Part shown: piece by piece, positions 1-8,846 of the stretch
How positions within the stretch are numbered: position 1 is the first letter of the stretch
Layout of the letters: every line of letters begins with the position of its first letter
Made by a program: the position numbers and the translations under genes
The notes under the pieces: generated by a model
Told to the model about the DNA's origin: nothing
Databases searched by the model: none
What the model saw: only the letters and a program-made list of their open reading frames with translations
Source of the DNA: Aquabacter sp965279295
GTDB lineage: Bacteria; Pseudomonadota; Alphaproteobacteria; Rhizobiales; Xanthobacteraceae
DNA: 64,000 nt
Strand: one strand, 5' to 3'
Assembly: GCA_965279295.1 (NCBI GenBank)
Contig: CBDIHQ010000018.1

Positions 1-699
1 CTCAATGAAGCGCACATGCCGCGCGAAGCCTGATGTCGCCAGCGTTCGCACATGCTCAAGAACGGCGTGGATGTTCACCGGCTCGCGCTCGACGGGGCGC
101 TCATCGGAAAACACTTCCATGCGGTCAACCAGCTTCACGATCCGGTCGGCCTCGTCGCAGATCAGGCGGGTCAGCGCCCGGTCTTCGTCGGAGGCGGCCT
201 GTTCCAGAAGCTGGGCGGCGCCGCGAATGCCGGAAAGCGGGTTCTTGATTTCGTGGGCTAGCATGGAGGCGAGTGCGCTGACCGAACGGGCGGCGCCGCG
301 ATGGGTGAGCTGGCGGTCCATCTTGTCGGCGATGGTGCGCTCCTGGAGCATCACCACCACATGCCCTGGCCGTTCGTTGACCGGCGCCACATGAATATCC
401 ACCACCCGCTCGCCGCCATTGCGCGGCGTGCCGAGGTCGACACGGTATTCATTCACCGCCGCGCCGCGTGCCCGCACTTGGTCGATCAGACCCAGCAAGG
501 GGGTGCCGAACGGCACGAATTCGGAGAAAGCGCGGCGCTTCAGAACTGGCAGGCTCATCTCGAAGAATGCTTCTGCCGCAACGTTTGCATCGACAATCTG
601 ACCGGTCCCGGACAGGGTCACGACGGGATGGGGAACCGCATCCAGGATCGCCCGGGTAAAGCTCAAATCCTCGGGCCGACGCTTCATCTCGGCCTTCAT
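1..699 (-). CDS. ntrB: Nitrogen regulation sensor kinase NtrB (partial, N-terminal part)
   Basis: Sensor kinase/phosphatase that controls NtrC under PII control. The 3' end lies outside the window; 233 codons are visible. An N-terminal PAS-like region (about residues 10-110, beginning near AILDAVPHPVVTLSGTGQIV) is followed by the dimerisation/phosphoacceptor helix with the H-box HEIKNPLSGIRGAAQLLE, which is highly typical of NtrB. The ATG at 699 overlaps the dusB stop in an ATGA junction, so it is translationally coupled to dusB; an in-frame ATG at 687 is an alternative. The dusB(nifR3)-ntrB-ntrC order is standard in alphaproteobacteria, so ntrC is expected beyond position 1. Confidence 0.93.
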   Translation of the reverse strand, partial: MKAEMKRRPEDLSFTRAILDAVPHPVVTLSGTGQIVDANVAAEAFFEMSLPVLKRRAFSEFVPFGTPLLGLIDQVRARGAAVNEYRVDLGTPRNGGERVVDIHVAPVNERPGHVVVMLQERTIADKMDRQLTHRGAARSVSALASMLAHEIKNPLSGIRGAAQLLEQAASDEDRALTRLICDEADRIVKLVDRMEVFSDERPVEREPVNIHAVLEHVRTLATSGFARHVRFIE

Positions 700-1751
700 G
701 CTGCGGCCCTCCAGCTTAGATCGTCGAATGCGTCGCGGATGCCGGTTTGGACCTCGGCGGGGTTTTCCAGGGTCAGGAGGCGGCTGCGCCAGGATTTGGC
801 CCAGGCCTCGCCCCTCCCGGTGGTGTTGGCAGCGGCTTCCAAGGCCCAGCCCACATGCTTGCGGGCCTGTCGCATGCCGAGCGCGGCGCCGTAGAGCGAC
901 AGCCAGCCCTGGTACATTTCCAGCAGAATATCGCGCTGGGTCTCGACATCCGGATCGCTGGAAACCGTTCCGGTTGCTAGAAACCGCGCCACCTGACCGG
1001 GGAACCACGGGCGCCCCTGGGCGCCGCGTCCGATCATCACGGCGTCCGCGCCGGAGGCGTCCAGCATCGCCACCGCGTCGGTGCAGCGGGTGAGATCGCC
1101 GTTCACCACCACGGGGATGGAGACCCGGTCTTTTACCGCCCGCACCGCACTCCAGTCGGCCCGCCCGGTGTAGAATTGGCAGCGAGTGCGGCCATGGACA
1201 GTGACCAGATCAACCCCCACGTCGGCGGCGCGAACAGCAAGATCTGGAGCGACGTCGGCACCGTCATCCCAACCAAGTCTAGTCTTCAGCGTCACCGGCA
1301 CGCTCACAGCCCCGCGCACCGCCTCCAGGATGCGGGTGGCGAGCGGCAGGTCCCGCAGCAGCGCCGCGCCGGCGGCGCCGGTGGTCACGCGCTTGGCGGG
1401 GCAGCCCATGTTGATGTCGATGATGTCGGCGCCCTCCCCCTCGGCGAGGCGGGCGGCTTCGGCCATCCAGCGCGGCTCGTTGCCGGCGAGTTGCACAGCG
1501 TGAAGCGGGCTGCCGGCACGCTCGGCGCGGAGCATCATCTCGGCGTGGCCGGTCAGCAGCGCCTCGCTAGCGACCATTTCTGAAATGACCAAACCGGCGC
1601 CATGCCGCACCGCCATACGGCGCACGGGGGCGTCAGTGATGCCTGCCATGGGGGCGAGCAGCACCGGATTGGGCAGCGTGTGGCGGCCAATTCGGAGCGG
1701 CGGACGCGAGAGAAACAAATCTTCCTGCACAGAAATTAGGCCGCCTGTCAT
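696..1751 (-). CDS. dusB: tRNA-dihydrouridine synthase DusB (NifR3)
   Basis: FMN- and NADPH-dependent enzyme reducing uridines in the tRNA D-loop. The 351-aa protein has the TIM-barrel motifs LAPMAGITD (residues 32-40), INMGCPAKRV with catalytic Cys117, VNGD and MIGRGAQGRPW. I chose the ATG at 1751 (MTGGLISVQEDLF); an open frame extends to 1847 but its extra residues are not family-like. The stop overlaps the ntrB start by 4 nt (ATGA), the usual nifR3-ntrBC operon arrangement. It is divergent from ispDF across about 200 bp. Confidence 0.95.
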   Translation of the reverse strand: MTGGLISVQEDLFLSRPPLRIGRHTLPNPVLLAPMAGITDAPVRRMAVRHGAGLVISEMVASEALLTGHAEMMLRAERAGSPLHAVQLAGNEPRWMAEAARLAEGEGADIIDINMGCPAKRVTTGAAGAALLRDLPLATRILEAVRGAVSVPVTLKTRLGWDDGADVAPDLAVRAADVGVDLVTVHGRTRCQFYTGRADWSAVRAVKDRVSIPVVVNGDLTRCTDAVAMLDASGADAVMIGRGAQGRPWFPGQVARFLATGTVSSDPDVETQRDILLEMYQGWLSLYGAALGMRQARKHVGWALEAAANTTGRGEAWAKSWRSRLLTLENPAEVQTGIRDAFDDLSWRAAA

Positions 1752-1955
1752 TTGCCTACATTCTAGACATTCGGGGTGCCCACGCAAGGGCACATTGAAC
1801 GATCCATAATCGCTTTCGTCGCATGACCGATATTGCGTCATTGCCACAATGCCTTATTGCCCAGTTGGGCAGTGGATTGCGGCCCGTTCCGCGCACGGCG
1901 ACGCCCCCGCCGACGGCTTGCGCCGCAGGCTCAGGCCGGCTTCAAGGGATTCGAA

Positions 1956-3155
1956 ATGAACGAAAGCGAATCTGACGCGATGCTGTGCGGCGTGATCGTG
2001 GTGGCAGCGGGGCGCGGCAACCGCATGGGCGGCGTGCCCAAGCAATACCGCCTGATCGGCGGCGAAACCGTTCTGCGCCGGACCCTGCGCCTGTTCGCGG
2101 AGCACTCCGGGGTCGATTGGGTCCAAGCGGTGATCCACCCGGACGATGACGACCTGTTCTGCGAGGCGAGCGCCGGCCTGCCCAAGATGCTCGCCCCAGT
2201 CCCCGGCGGCGCCGACCGGCAAGGGTCGGTCCGGGCAGGCCTTGAGGGCTTAAGCGCCTCCAGGCCGAATCTCGTTCTGGTCCACGACGCGGCTCGCCCC
2301 TTCGCCTCCCCTGCCCTGGTGACGCGCGCCATCGCTGCGGCCGCCACCCACGGCGCGGCCGTGCCGGCTCTGGCGGTCACTGATACGATCAAGCAAGTGG
2401 ATGCGGCCGGTATGGTGACAAGCACGCCGCCGCGCGATCTGCTGCGGGCGGTGCAGACCCCCCAGGCGTTCCGCTATGACATGCTGCGCGAGGCCCACTC
2501 CAGGGCGCATGCCGCCGGGGCCGTGGGGCTGACCGACGATGCGGCGGTGATGGAGTGGGCGGGCCACGCTGTGGCGATCTTCGAGGGTGAGGCTGCGAAC
2601 GTGAAACTGACCCATCCGGCCGACCTCGCGAGCGCCGAGCGCGCATTGCGCCCGCCGCTCAACGACGTGCGCACCGGCACCGGTTTCGACGTTCACGCCT
2701 TCGGCCCCGGTGACCATGTGATGCTCGGCGGCATCGCCATTCCCTTCGATCGCGGCCTCGACGGGCATTCGGATGCGGATGTTGGCCTGCATGCCCTGAC
2801 CGACGCGATCCTCGGCGCCTTGTGCGATGGCGACATCGGCGCGCATTTCCCGCCCTCCGATCCGCAATGGAAGGGTGCCACCTCGGATCGCTTCCTTGCC
2901 TTCGCCGCCGATCGCGTGCGGGCACGCGGCGGTGTCATCGCCCATCTCGACCTGACGCTGATCTGCGAGGCCCCCAAGGTCGGTCCGCATCGCGACGTTA
3001 TTCGCGCGCGCATCAGCGAGATCGTCGGCTTGCCGGAAAGCCGCATCAGCGTGAAGGCCACCACCACCGAGCGCCTCGGCTTCACCGGGCGCCGCGAGGG
3101 CATCGCCGCCATGGCTTCCGCCACGGTGCGCCTGCCGGAGGAGGACGAAGCATGA
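1956..3155 (+). CDS. ispDF: Bifunctional IspD/IspF, MEP isoprenoid pathway
   Basis: Fusion of 2-C-methyl-D-erythritol 4-phosphate cytidylyltransferase (IspD, residues 1 to about 230) and 2,4-cyclodiphosphate synthase (IspF, about 237-399), two steps of the MEP route to isopentenyl diphosphate. IspD shows the CTP-binding AAGRGNRMG and VHDAARPF motifs. IspF shows GTGFDVHAF and GHSDADV, which carry metal-binding Asp and His, and TTTERLGFTGR near the C-terminus. The ATG at 1956 follows an AAGGGA ribosome site; an open frame extends upstream without family similarity. The fusion is characteristic of alphaproteobacteria. The stop overlaps the pncC start (ATGA). Confidence 0.95.
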   Translation: MNESESDAMLCGVIVVAAGRGNRMGGVPKQYRLIGGETVLRRTLRLFAEHSGVDWVQAVIHPDDDDLFCEASAGLPKMLAPVPGGADRQGSVRAGLEGLSASRPNLVLVHDAARPFASPALVTRAIAAAATHGAAVPALAVTDTIKQVDAAGMVTSTPPRDLLRAVQTPQAFRYDMLREAHSRAHAAGAVGLTDDAAVMEWAGHAVAIFEGEAANVKLTHPADLASAERALRPPLNDVRTGTGFDVHAFGPGDHVMLGGIAIPFDRGLDGHSDADVGLHALTDAILGALCDGDIGAHFPPSDPQWKGATSDRFLAFAADRVRARGGVIAHLDLTLICEAPKVGPHRDVIRARISEIVGLPESRISVKATTTERLGFTGRREGIAAMASATVRLPEEDEA

Positions 3156-3643
3156 TCGACGCCGATGTCTATGAGCGGGCACGCGTGGTGCTCGAAATCT
3201 GCCGCGCGGCGGGGCTGACGATCGCGACCGCCGAATCCTGCACCGGCGGACTGGTGGCCGGCGCCCTCACCGCCGTGCCGGGGTCCTCGGATGTGGTGGA
3301 CCGGGGCTTCGTCACCTATTCCAACGCCGCCAAGGCGGACATGCTCGATGTGCCGGAAGAAACCCTCGCCCGCTTCGGCGCGGTTAGCGAGGAAACGGCG
3401 CGGGCCATGGCGGCCGGCGCGCTGGCGGCGGCGGGTACCGACCTCGCGGTCTCCATCACAGGGGTTGCGGGGCCTGGCGGCGGGTCGGCCGAGAAGCCGG
3501 TGGGCCTCGTGCATTTCGGGATCGCCCGGCGCGACAGCAAGGTCGGCCACCGCGAGATGCGGTTCGGCGATCTTTCGCGCGATGAAATCCGCAAGCGCTC
3601 GGTGCTGGTCGCGCTTGAAATGCTGGAAGAGGCTGCGGGCTGA
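3152..3643 (+). CDS. pncC: Nicotinamide-nucleotide amidase (CinA C-terminal domain protein)
   Basis: Stand-alone CinA C-terminal domain of 163 aa, predicted to deamidate nicotinamide mononucleotide to nicotinate mononucleotide in the pyridine nucleotide salvage cycle. The family motif ATAESCTGG (catalytic Ser29) and the GVAGPGGG loop are present. It lacks the N-terminal MoCF-like domain of full-length CinA, as is usual in this group. The start codon overlaps the ispDF stop in an ATGA, so the two are co-translated. Confidence 0.9.
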   Translation: MIDADVYERARVVLEICRAAGLTIATAESCTGGLVAGALTAVPGSSDVVDRGFVTYSNAAKADMLDVPEETLARFGAVSEETARAMAAGALAAAGTDLAVSITGVAGPGGGSAEKPVGLVHFGIARRDSKVGHREMRFGDLSRDEIRKRSVLVALEMLEEAAG

Positions 3644-3690
3644 CGCCGCGCGCCGCGAAATCAAATCAAACCGCAACGGATGGACGCGCC

Positions 3691-4479
3691 ATGACGGCTT
3701 CAACTGAAAAGGTCGCGCTGATCACCGGCGCCGGTCGCGGCATCGGCCTCGCGACGGCCCGCCGCTTCCTCGCTGAGGGGTGGAAGGTGGCGCTCCTTGA
3801 TGTCGAGGGCGAACTGGTGAAACAGGCCGTGGACGGCCTCACCCAACCCGACGACACGCTCGCGCTGGTCTGCGACGTCTCCGATGCGACATCGGTCGCG
3901 GCGGCGTTCGCCGGTGTTCAGGAGCGGTTCGGCCGGCTCGACGCTTTGGTCAACAATGCCGGCATCGCCGTGTTCAAGCCGGTGCTTGAAACCACGGACG
4001 AGGAATGGAACCGCGTACTCGCGGTCAACCTCACCGGTCCGTTTCTGTGCATCAAGGCCGCCGTTCCGTTGATGCGAGAGGTGGGGTCCGGCGCCATCGT
4101 CAACATCACCTCGATCTCGGGCCTGCGGGCTTCGACCCTGAGAATTGCCTACGGCACCAGCAAGGCGGGCCTGGCGCATCTGACCAAGCAGATGGCGGTG
4201 GAACTGGCTGGCCTGGGCATCCGGGTGAATGCCGTCGCGCCCGGCCCCGTGGACACGGCCATGGCGAAGGCCGTGCACTCGCCCGAGATTCGCGCGGACT
4301 ATCACGACGCGATCCCGCTCAACCGCTACGGGCTGGAGGAGGAACTGGCGGAGGCGATCTTCTTTCTCTGCTCCGCGCGCGCCAGCTACATCACCGGGCA
4401 GGTTCTCGCCGTGGACGGCGGATTCGATGCCGCCGGCATCGGGCTGCCGACACTCAGGGGCGAACGGCGGAACGGGTAA
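3691..4479 (+). CDS. SDR-family NAD(P)-dependent oxidoreductase
   Basis: Classical short-chain dehydrogenase of 262 aa. The Rossmann nucleotide motif TGAGRGIG is at residues 12-19, NNAG at 88-91, and the catalytic set is Ser141, Tyr154 and Lys158 (YGTSK). Asp37 after beta-strand 2 (ALLDVEG) suggests a preference for NAD over NADP. The C-terminal ITGQVLAVDGGF is typical of FabG/glucose-dehydrogenase-like members. It lies 47 bp after pncC on the same strand. The substrate cannot be told from sequence. Confidence 0.9.
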   Translation: MTASTEKVALITGAGRGIGLATARRFLAEGWKVALLDVEGELVKQAVDGLTQPDDTLALVCDVSDATSVAAAFAGVQERFGRLDALVNNAGIAVFKPVLETTDEEWNRVLAVNLTGPFLCIKAAVPLMREVGSGAIVNITSISGLRASTLRIAYGTSKAGLAHLTKQMAVELAGLGIRVNAVAPGPVDTAMAKAVHSPEIRADYHDAIPLNRYGLEEELAEAIFFLCSARASYITGQVLAVDGGFDAAGIGLPTLRGERRNG

Positions 4480-4487
4480 GAGAGACC

Positions 4488-4580
4488 CGTCATGGCCGGG
4501 CTCGTCCCGGCCATCCACGCGGCGCCGCTGGTGCGCATGAACGGCGGGGCGTGGATGCCCGGGACAAGCCCGGGCATGAC
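4488..4580. repeat. Composite palindromic repeat, GGCCGGG family (copy 1, paired)
   Basis: Two hairpins, ATGGCCGGG-CTCGT-CCCGGCCAT (4492-4514) and ATGCCCGGG-ACAAG-CCCGGGCAT (4555-4577), are themselves arranged as inverted copies (CGTCATG...CCATCCACGC against GCGTGGATG...CATGACGG). Single-hairpin relatives are at 8324-8346 and 11750-11772. It lies just after the SDR stop, so it may also act as a transcription-end hairpin. Confidence 0.85.
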
Positions 4581-4980
4581 GGCCAGTGGGAGGGAGGGCA
4601 AACTCCCTTAGCACACGCAACGGCTAGCCTTATCAAAGGGAGGCCGCCGCCATTTGAAATTAAAGCCCCAGCCAGGAACCGGGGCGGCGGCATCTCAACC
4701 GCGTCACTCCACCGGTTCCCCCTGCTCACTTGGAGCGGACCTTGTCGTTTCAGAGAAGGTCCCGTCGGCGCTAAAGCGGAATCGGAGTACATCCGTCCGT
4801 CTTCCGCTTGTGCAGGGCGCACAACGTCGGCTGGGTTGACGTAGAGATAGGCATGCAATCGGCCCGGACAAGGGCATGTTTGTGAAAATTTTTCTGCGTA
4901 GACCGGAAATCTACGCTCCCCACATCACCGGCCGCTGCGATTAAAACAGCGGAGATGTTGGAAGTCTCGGCTTCAGCCAG
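4581..4980. other. Intergenic stretch with no recognisable gene
   Basis: About 400 bp between the GGCCGGG repeat and the terminator of the ABC operon. Short open frames here have no ribosome site or convincing composition and are opposite one another. I see no RNA gene, IS end or operator in it. Confidence 0.6.
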
Positions 4981-5011
4981 GGATGGGGTGCCGACACGCG
5001 GCGCCCCATCC
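4981..5011 (-). terminator. Hairpin after the NitT/TauT-type ABC operon
   Basis: GGATGGGG...CCCCATCC outer stem (8 bp) with an inner GCCG/CGGC stem and 5-nt loop, starting 7 nt after the stop of the substrate-binding protein gene. There is no clear U-tract on the minus strand, so it may work as an mRNA 3'-end stabiliser or a weak terminator. Confidence 0.6.
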
Positions 5012-5017
5012 GGCTCA

Positions 5018-6055
5018 TTATTTGACGGTCTCTGCCGACTTCTTCACGAACGACCCGTCGAACGTCTTTGCGAGGTCGATCTTCGCACCCTTCAGTTCGG
5101 GATCGAACTCAACCAGCATGTTCAGCGCGTTCTTCATTCCGCTTTCCGGGATCACGCCGGTGAGGGAATAGGTTGGCTTGGACGCCTTGACCGCTGCCAT
5201 ATAGAGCGCCTTGTCGCCCAGCAGATATTCCTCGGGCACCACCTTGGCCACATCCTCGGGGGACGCGGTCTGGAGCCACTTGAGCGCCCTGTAGAGGGCG
5301 TTCGTCAGCTTCTGGGTGGTGATCGGGTTCTCCTTCACGAAGTCGGTCTTGAAATAGAGCACCGCCGCCGGGTTCTGGCCGCCGAAGATGGCGTTGTTGC
5401 CGGCCTCGGTGCGGCTGTCCGCCATCACCACCACGTCGCCGTCGCTCTCCAGCTTGGTGATGACCGGATCAAGGTTCGCCATCGCGTCGATCTCGCCGCG
5501 CTTCATCTGCGCGACAGCAGACGCGCCGCCGCCGACGCCGACGAACGACACGTCCTCCGGCGTCAGGCCGTTCTTGGCCAGGAGGAAATTGACGAAGAAG
5601 TTGGTGGAGGAGCCCGGCGCCGTAACGCCGATCTTGGCGCCCTTTAGGTCCTTGATGGACTTGTACTTGTCGGCCTTGTCCTTGCGCGCCACCAGGACGA
5701 TGCCGGGAAAGCGCCCCAGCTCCAGGGTGGCGACAATGTCCTGTCCCTTGGCCTGCATGCGGATGGTGTGCTCATAGGCGCCCGTCACCACATCGATGGA
5801 GCCGCCGATCAGCGCCTGGAGCGATTTGGCGCCGCCGCCGAAGTCGTTGATGCTGACGTCCAGCCCCTCGTCCTTGAAGTAGCCGTTCCGCTCGGCAATC
5901 GTCAGCGGGAGATAATACAGCAGCGGCTTGCCGCCGACGCCGAGCGTCAGGCTCGGCTTCTCCGCCTTCTGCGCCAGAGCCGGCGTGACGGCGAGCGCGC
6001 CGAGCACCGCGAACAGCGCGGCCTGTGTGAAGGTCCTCCTTGCGAGCGTCTTCAT
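5018..6055 (-). CDS. ABC transporter substrate-binding protein, NitT/TauT (SsuA-like) family
   Basis: Periplasmic solute receptor of 345 aa. A Sec signal peptide (about residues 1-28, MKTLARR then a hydrophobic stretch ending VTPALAQ) precedes an NMT1/SsuA-like two-lobe domain (ERNGYFKDEGLDV; IGVTAPGSSTNFFVNFLL). The ATG at 6055 is preceded by a strong AGGAGG ribosome site. It is the last gene of a three-gene operon with its permease and ATPase. Substrates of this family include nitrate, taurine, aliphatic sulfonates and pyrimidine precursors; the actual one here is not determinable. Confidence 0.9.
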   Translation of the reverse strand: MKTLARRTFTQAALFAVLGALAVTPALAQKAEKPSLTLGVGGKPLLYYLPLTIAERNGYFKDEGLDVSINDFGGGAKSLQALIGGSIDVVTGAYEHTIRMQAKGQDIVATLELGRFPGIVLVARKDKADKYKSIKDLKGAKIGVTAPGSSTNFFVNFLLAKNGLTPEDVSFVGVGGGASAVAQMKRGEIDAMANLDPVITKLESDGDVVVMADSRTEAGNNAIFGGQNPAAVLYFKTDFVKENPITTQKLTNALYRALKWLQTASPEDVAKVVPEEYLLGDKALYMAAVKASKPTYSLTGVIPESGMKNALNMLVEFDPELKGAKIDLAKTFDGSFVKKSAETVK

Positions 6056-6077
6056 GGGTCTTCCTCCTGATTGCTTG

Positions 6078-6887
6078 TTATGTTTGTGCCGAGGGTGTGG
6101 GGCGCCACACCATGAGGCGGTTTTCGATAGCGGTGACGCCAGCGTCGATGATGATGACGAACACCGCGAGCACGAACATTCCGGAGAACACGCCGGTGGT
6201 GTCGAACACCCCTTCCGCCTGGTGGATGCGATACCCAAGACCCGCCGCGGAACCAAGATACTCCCCCACGACGGCCCCAACCAAGGCGAAGCCGACCGCC
6301 GTGTGCAGCGAGGAGAACATCCAGGAGAGCGCCGAGGGCCAATAGACATGGCGCATCAGCTGGCGCTCGCTCATGCCCAGCATGCGGGCGTTGGACAGCA
6401 CTGTGGGGCTCACCTCCTTCACGCCCTGGTAGACGTTGAAGAACACGATGAAGAACACCAGGGTGACGCCCAGCGCCACCTTCGACCAGATGCCCAGGCC
6501 CAGCCACAGCATGAAGATCGGGGCCAGCACCACGCGCGGCAGCGCATTGGCCATCTTCACATAGGGATCGAAGATCGCCGCGACGAGCTGCTGGCGCGCG
6601 AACCAGAAGCCGATGACCACCCCGCCGACCGCGCCGATGACGAAGGCGAGCGCGGTTTCAAGCAGCGTGATGCCAAGGTGATACCAGATGACCCCGGTGT
6701 AGAAATCCCGCCAGGTGCGCTGGAACACCGCGAGCGGCGTGGAGAAGAAAAATGGATCCAGCGGATAGAACGCCTTCTGCGTGAGGACGCCCGCCGGGAT
6801 CTTGATGGTGGAGCCGAAATGCCAGATGGCGATAATGACGACGCCAACCAACACCTGAAGCAGGGTGAGCCTGAACCGCCGCTTCAT
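6078..6887 (-). CDS. ABC transporter permease, NitT/TauT family
   Basis: Inner-membrane subunit of 269 aa with about six hydrophobic segments, starting with LLQVLVGVVIIAIWHFGS. It carries the BPD permease EAA-loop region (ARMLGMSERQLMRHVYWPSA). The ATG at 6887 overlaps the ATPase stop by 4 nt (ATGA), so the pair is translationally coupled. It should form the channel used by the substrate-binding protein 22 bp downstream. Confidence 0.92.
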   Translation of the reverse strand: MKRRFRLTLLQVLVGVVIIAIWHFGSTIKIPAGVLTQKAFYPLDPFFFSTPLAVFQRTWRDFYTGVIWYHLGITLLETALAFVIGAVGGVVIGFWFARQQLVAAIFDPYVKMANALPRVVLAPIFMLWLGLGIWSKVALGVTLVFFIVFFNVYQGVKEVSPTVLSNARMLGMSERQLMRHVYWPSALSWMFSSLHTAVGFALVGAVVGEYLGSAAGLGYRIHQAEGVFDTTGVFSGMFVLAVFVIIIDAGVTAIENRLMVWRPTPSAQT

Positions 6888-7738
6888 GCCAGCGCCTCCG
6901 CCTGCCGGTAGCCCTTCAGCACTTCGTCGCGCAGCACCGACCAGATTTCCCGGTGCAGCGTGTGGAACGCATGATCGAGCCGCACTTCGGAGATATCGCG
7001 GGGGCGCGGAAGATCCACCCGCCACTCCCCAATGATGCGGGACGCAGGCCCCGCCCCCATGATGACCACCCGGTCTGCCAGCGCGATCGCCTCCTCCAGG
7101 TCGTGGGTCACGAACATCACCGCCTTGCGCTCGGCATTCCACAGGTCCAGCAGCAGATTGCCCATGATCTGGCGGGTCTGGGCGTCGAGCGGGCCGAACG
7201 GTTCGTCCATAAGCAGGATTTTGGGATCGCGGATCAGCACCTGCGCGAGGCCGACGCGTTTTCTCTGCCCGCCGGAAAGCTGGTGCGGGTAGCGCGCGGC
7301 GAAGGCGGCGAGGCCGACGCGGGCAAGCCAGGCCCGTGCTCGCTCCTGGGCTTCAGCGGAGGGCACGCCGGCCACATCCAGGCCGATGGCGACATTCTCG
7401 ATCGCGGTCTTCCAGGGAAACAGCGCCTCGGCCTGGAAGAGATAGCCGGCCCGGCTGTTCAGTCCGGTCAGCGGCGCGCCGAAAATCTTTACGGTTCCCG
7501 CGCTCGGCACCAGGAGGCCGGCGGTCGCGTTGAGCAGCGTGGACTTGCCGCAGCCGGTGGGGCCGACGATGGCGACGAACTCCCCATCCGCCAGATCAAG
7601 GTCGACGCCCTCGACAGCGGTGAAGCTCTCCTTGCCCTGGCCGGCGAACGTGATCCGCAGCCCGGCGAGCGAAACCGCCGGGACGGGCGGGTCCCCCGCA
7701 GCGGACTGTGCCGCGCGCGCTTCCATCATTCCTCCCAT
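6884..7738 (-). CDS. ABC transporter ATP-binding protein, NitT/TauT family
   Basis: ATPase subunit of 284 aa that energises the importer. It has Walker A GPTGCGKST, a Q-loop (YLFQAEALFPW), signature LSGGQRKR, Walker B ILLMDEPFGPLD and the switch His in FVTHDLEEA. It is first in the operon. Three ATGs compete: 7738, and the tandem 7729/7726, which sit just after GGGAGGA. The 7726 ATG has the better spacing to that site, so the true protein may be four residues shorter. Confidence 0.92.
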   Translation of the reverse strand: MGGMMEARAAQSAAGDPPVPAVSLAGLRITFAGQGKESFTAVEGVDLDLADGEFVAIVGPTGCGKSTLLNATAGLLVPSAGTVKIFGAPLTGLNSRAGYLFQAEALFPWKTAIENVAIGLDVAGVPSAEAQERARAWLARVGLAAFAARYPHQLSGGQRKRVGLAQVLIRDPKILLMDEPFGPLDAQTRQIMGNLLLDLWNAERKAVMFVTHDLEEAIALADRVVIMGAGPASRIIGEWRVDLPRPRDISEVRLDHAFHTLHREIWSVLRDEVLKGYRQAEALA

Positions 7739-7972
7739 CAGCCTCAGCCTTTAGACGGCTGTTTTGTCCCGTAGAAAGGGTAGCGGTCTGCCGCCACAGC
7801 GCAAAGAGGCGCTGCATCGAGACTTTTGTGTTCTGGCTGCCACAGGGGAAAGCGTCAACGCCAATTCAGACTTTTTGTGCGTTGCAAAACTTCTCTAACC
7901 AGCGGACAAATTATTGCAGCGCACCACACGTCACGGCCGGGTGGGGCATCCCTCAAGGGATTGGCGGAACGT

Positions 7973-8293
7973 ATGAATTCGCATTTTCGTGGTCGCACGG
8001 GCTCGGTCCCCGCATCGCGCTACGACGAGCCCGTGCCGGTCCAGCAGGCGCGCGTGAGAAAGGTCGTGGCGCTCACGACCGCCGCACAAAATCATGTGGT
8101 GCGGAACGGACTGCGGCCGCGCCTCGCCGTGCTTATGGAGCAGATCGATGGCATGGAGGGCATGATGGTGGGCGACCGCATCGCTTTGTCCGACACGCCA
8201 AACCTGGATCTCTACCTGATGCGCCGCCGCTTCGTGGTGGACCTGCGCGAGACCACGCTGGAAATGGTGCTGGACATCGCCCAGAACATTTGA
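7973..8293 (+). CDS. Hypothetical protein, 106 aa
   Basis: Not recognised. A soluble, basic N-terminal half is followed by a run with several acidic and hydrophobic residues (VLMEQIDGMEGMMVGDRIAL) and an alpha-helical C-terminus ending VLDIAQNI. The ATG at 7973 is chosen because upstream codons look non-coding. It is divergent from the ABC operon across about 230 bp and convergent with infA, with a palindromic hairpin after its stop. Codon use is like its neighbours, supporting a real gene. Confidence 0.6.
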   Translation: MNSHFRGRTGSVPASRYDEPVPVQQARVRKVVALTTAAQNHVVRNGLRPRLAVLMEQIDGMEGMMVGDRIALSDTPNLDLYLMRRRFVVDLRETTLEMVLDIAQNI

Positions 8294-8323
8294 AGCCCAC
8301 GCACGGCCGTGTTGATCGCAGCG

Positions 8324-8346
8324 ATGGCCGGGTCGAACCCGGCCAT
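8324..8346. repeat. GGCCGGG-family palindrome (copy 2), convergent-gene hairpin
   Basis: ATGGCCGGGT-CGA-ACCCGGCCAT, a perfect 10-bp stem with a 3-nt loop, in the 96-bp gap between two convergent genes. It probably serves as a bidirectional transcription-end hairpin and belongs to the same dispersed family as 4488-4580 and 11750-11772. Confidence 0.8.
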
Positions 8347-8389
8347 TCGGCAACCTAACGCGACGCAACGCCCCGAGAGGCAAGGTGCG

Positions 8390-8665
8390 TCAGCGGCGAC
8401 GGAAGTTCTGCTGGCGGCGCGCGCCGGGAGGCGGCATGGAGCCTTCCGCCTTGTGGCGGAAATTGATGCGTCCGCGATCGAGGTCGTAAGGCGACATCTC
8501 GACCACGACCCGATCACCTTCGATGGTGCGGATGCGGTTCTTCTTCATCTTGCCGGCCGCGTAGGCCAGGATCTGGTGATCATTGTCGAGCCGCACACGA
8601 AAGTTGCCGTCCGGCAGGACTTCCGTGACCGTTCCTTCAAACTCCAGCAGTTCTTCCTTCGCCAT
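8390..8665 (-). CDS. infA: Translation initiation factor IF-1, long form
   Basis: S1/OB-fold factor binding the 30S A site. The core (MAKEELLEFEGTVTEVLPDG to about residue 73) matches IF-1, but the protein is 91 aa against the usual 72 or so because of a basic, proline- and arginine-rich tail (GSMPPPGARRQQNFRRR). The ATG at 8665 follows a GGAGAAG ribosome site; a longer open frame to 8758 is not needed. It sits downstream of, and on the same strand as, a DEAD-box helicase gene, an association that suggests a cold- or RNA-structure-related role for this paralogue. Confidence 0.92.
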   Translation of the reverse strand: MAKEELLEFEGTVTEVLPDGNFRVRLDNDHQILAYAAGKMKKNRIRTIEGDRVVVEMSPYDLDRGRINFRHKAEGSMPPPGARRQQNFRRR

Positions 8666-8846
8666 ATATTCTTCTCCGGCTACCCCAATATCCGAGACCG
8701 GACCGATCCGGGGCATAGCCCCCTGACCCTCTCCAATCGCGCATTGTCCACGCATCACCCGAGAACCGGGCGTTGGGGACGTCCTCTAAAGCGTGATCCG
8801 CGCGCTGGGAAGCGGTTCGACCGTCCCGGCGCGCGGATTTGACTGT

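Noticed and set aside
4654..4839. A 61-codon plus-strand frame in the 4.6-4.8 kb gap
   Set aside because: No ribosome site, no motif, poor composition, and frames of similar length exist on the other strand at the same place.
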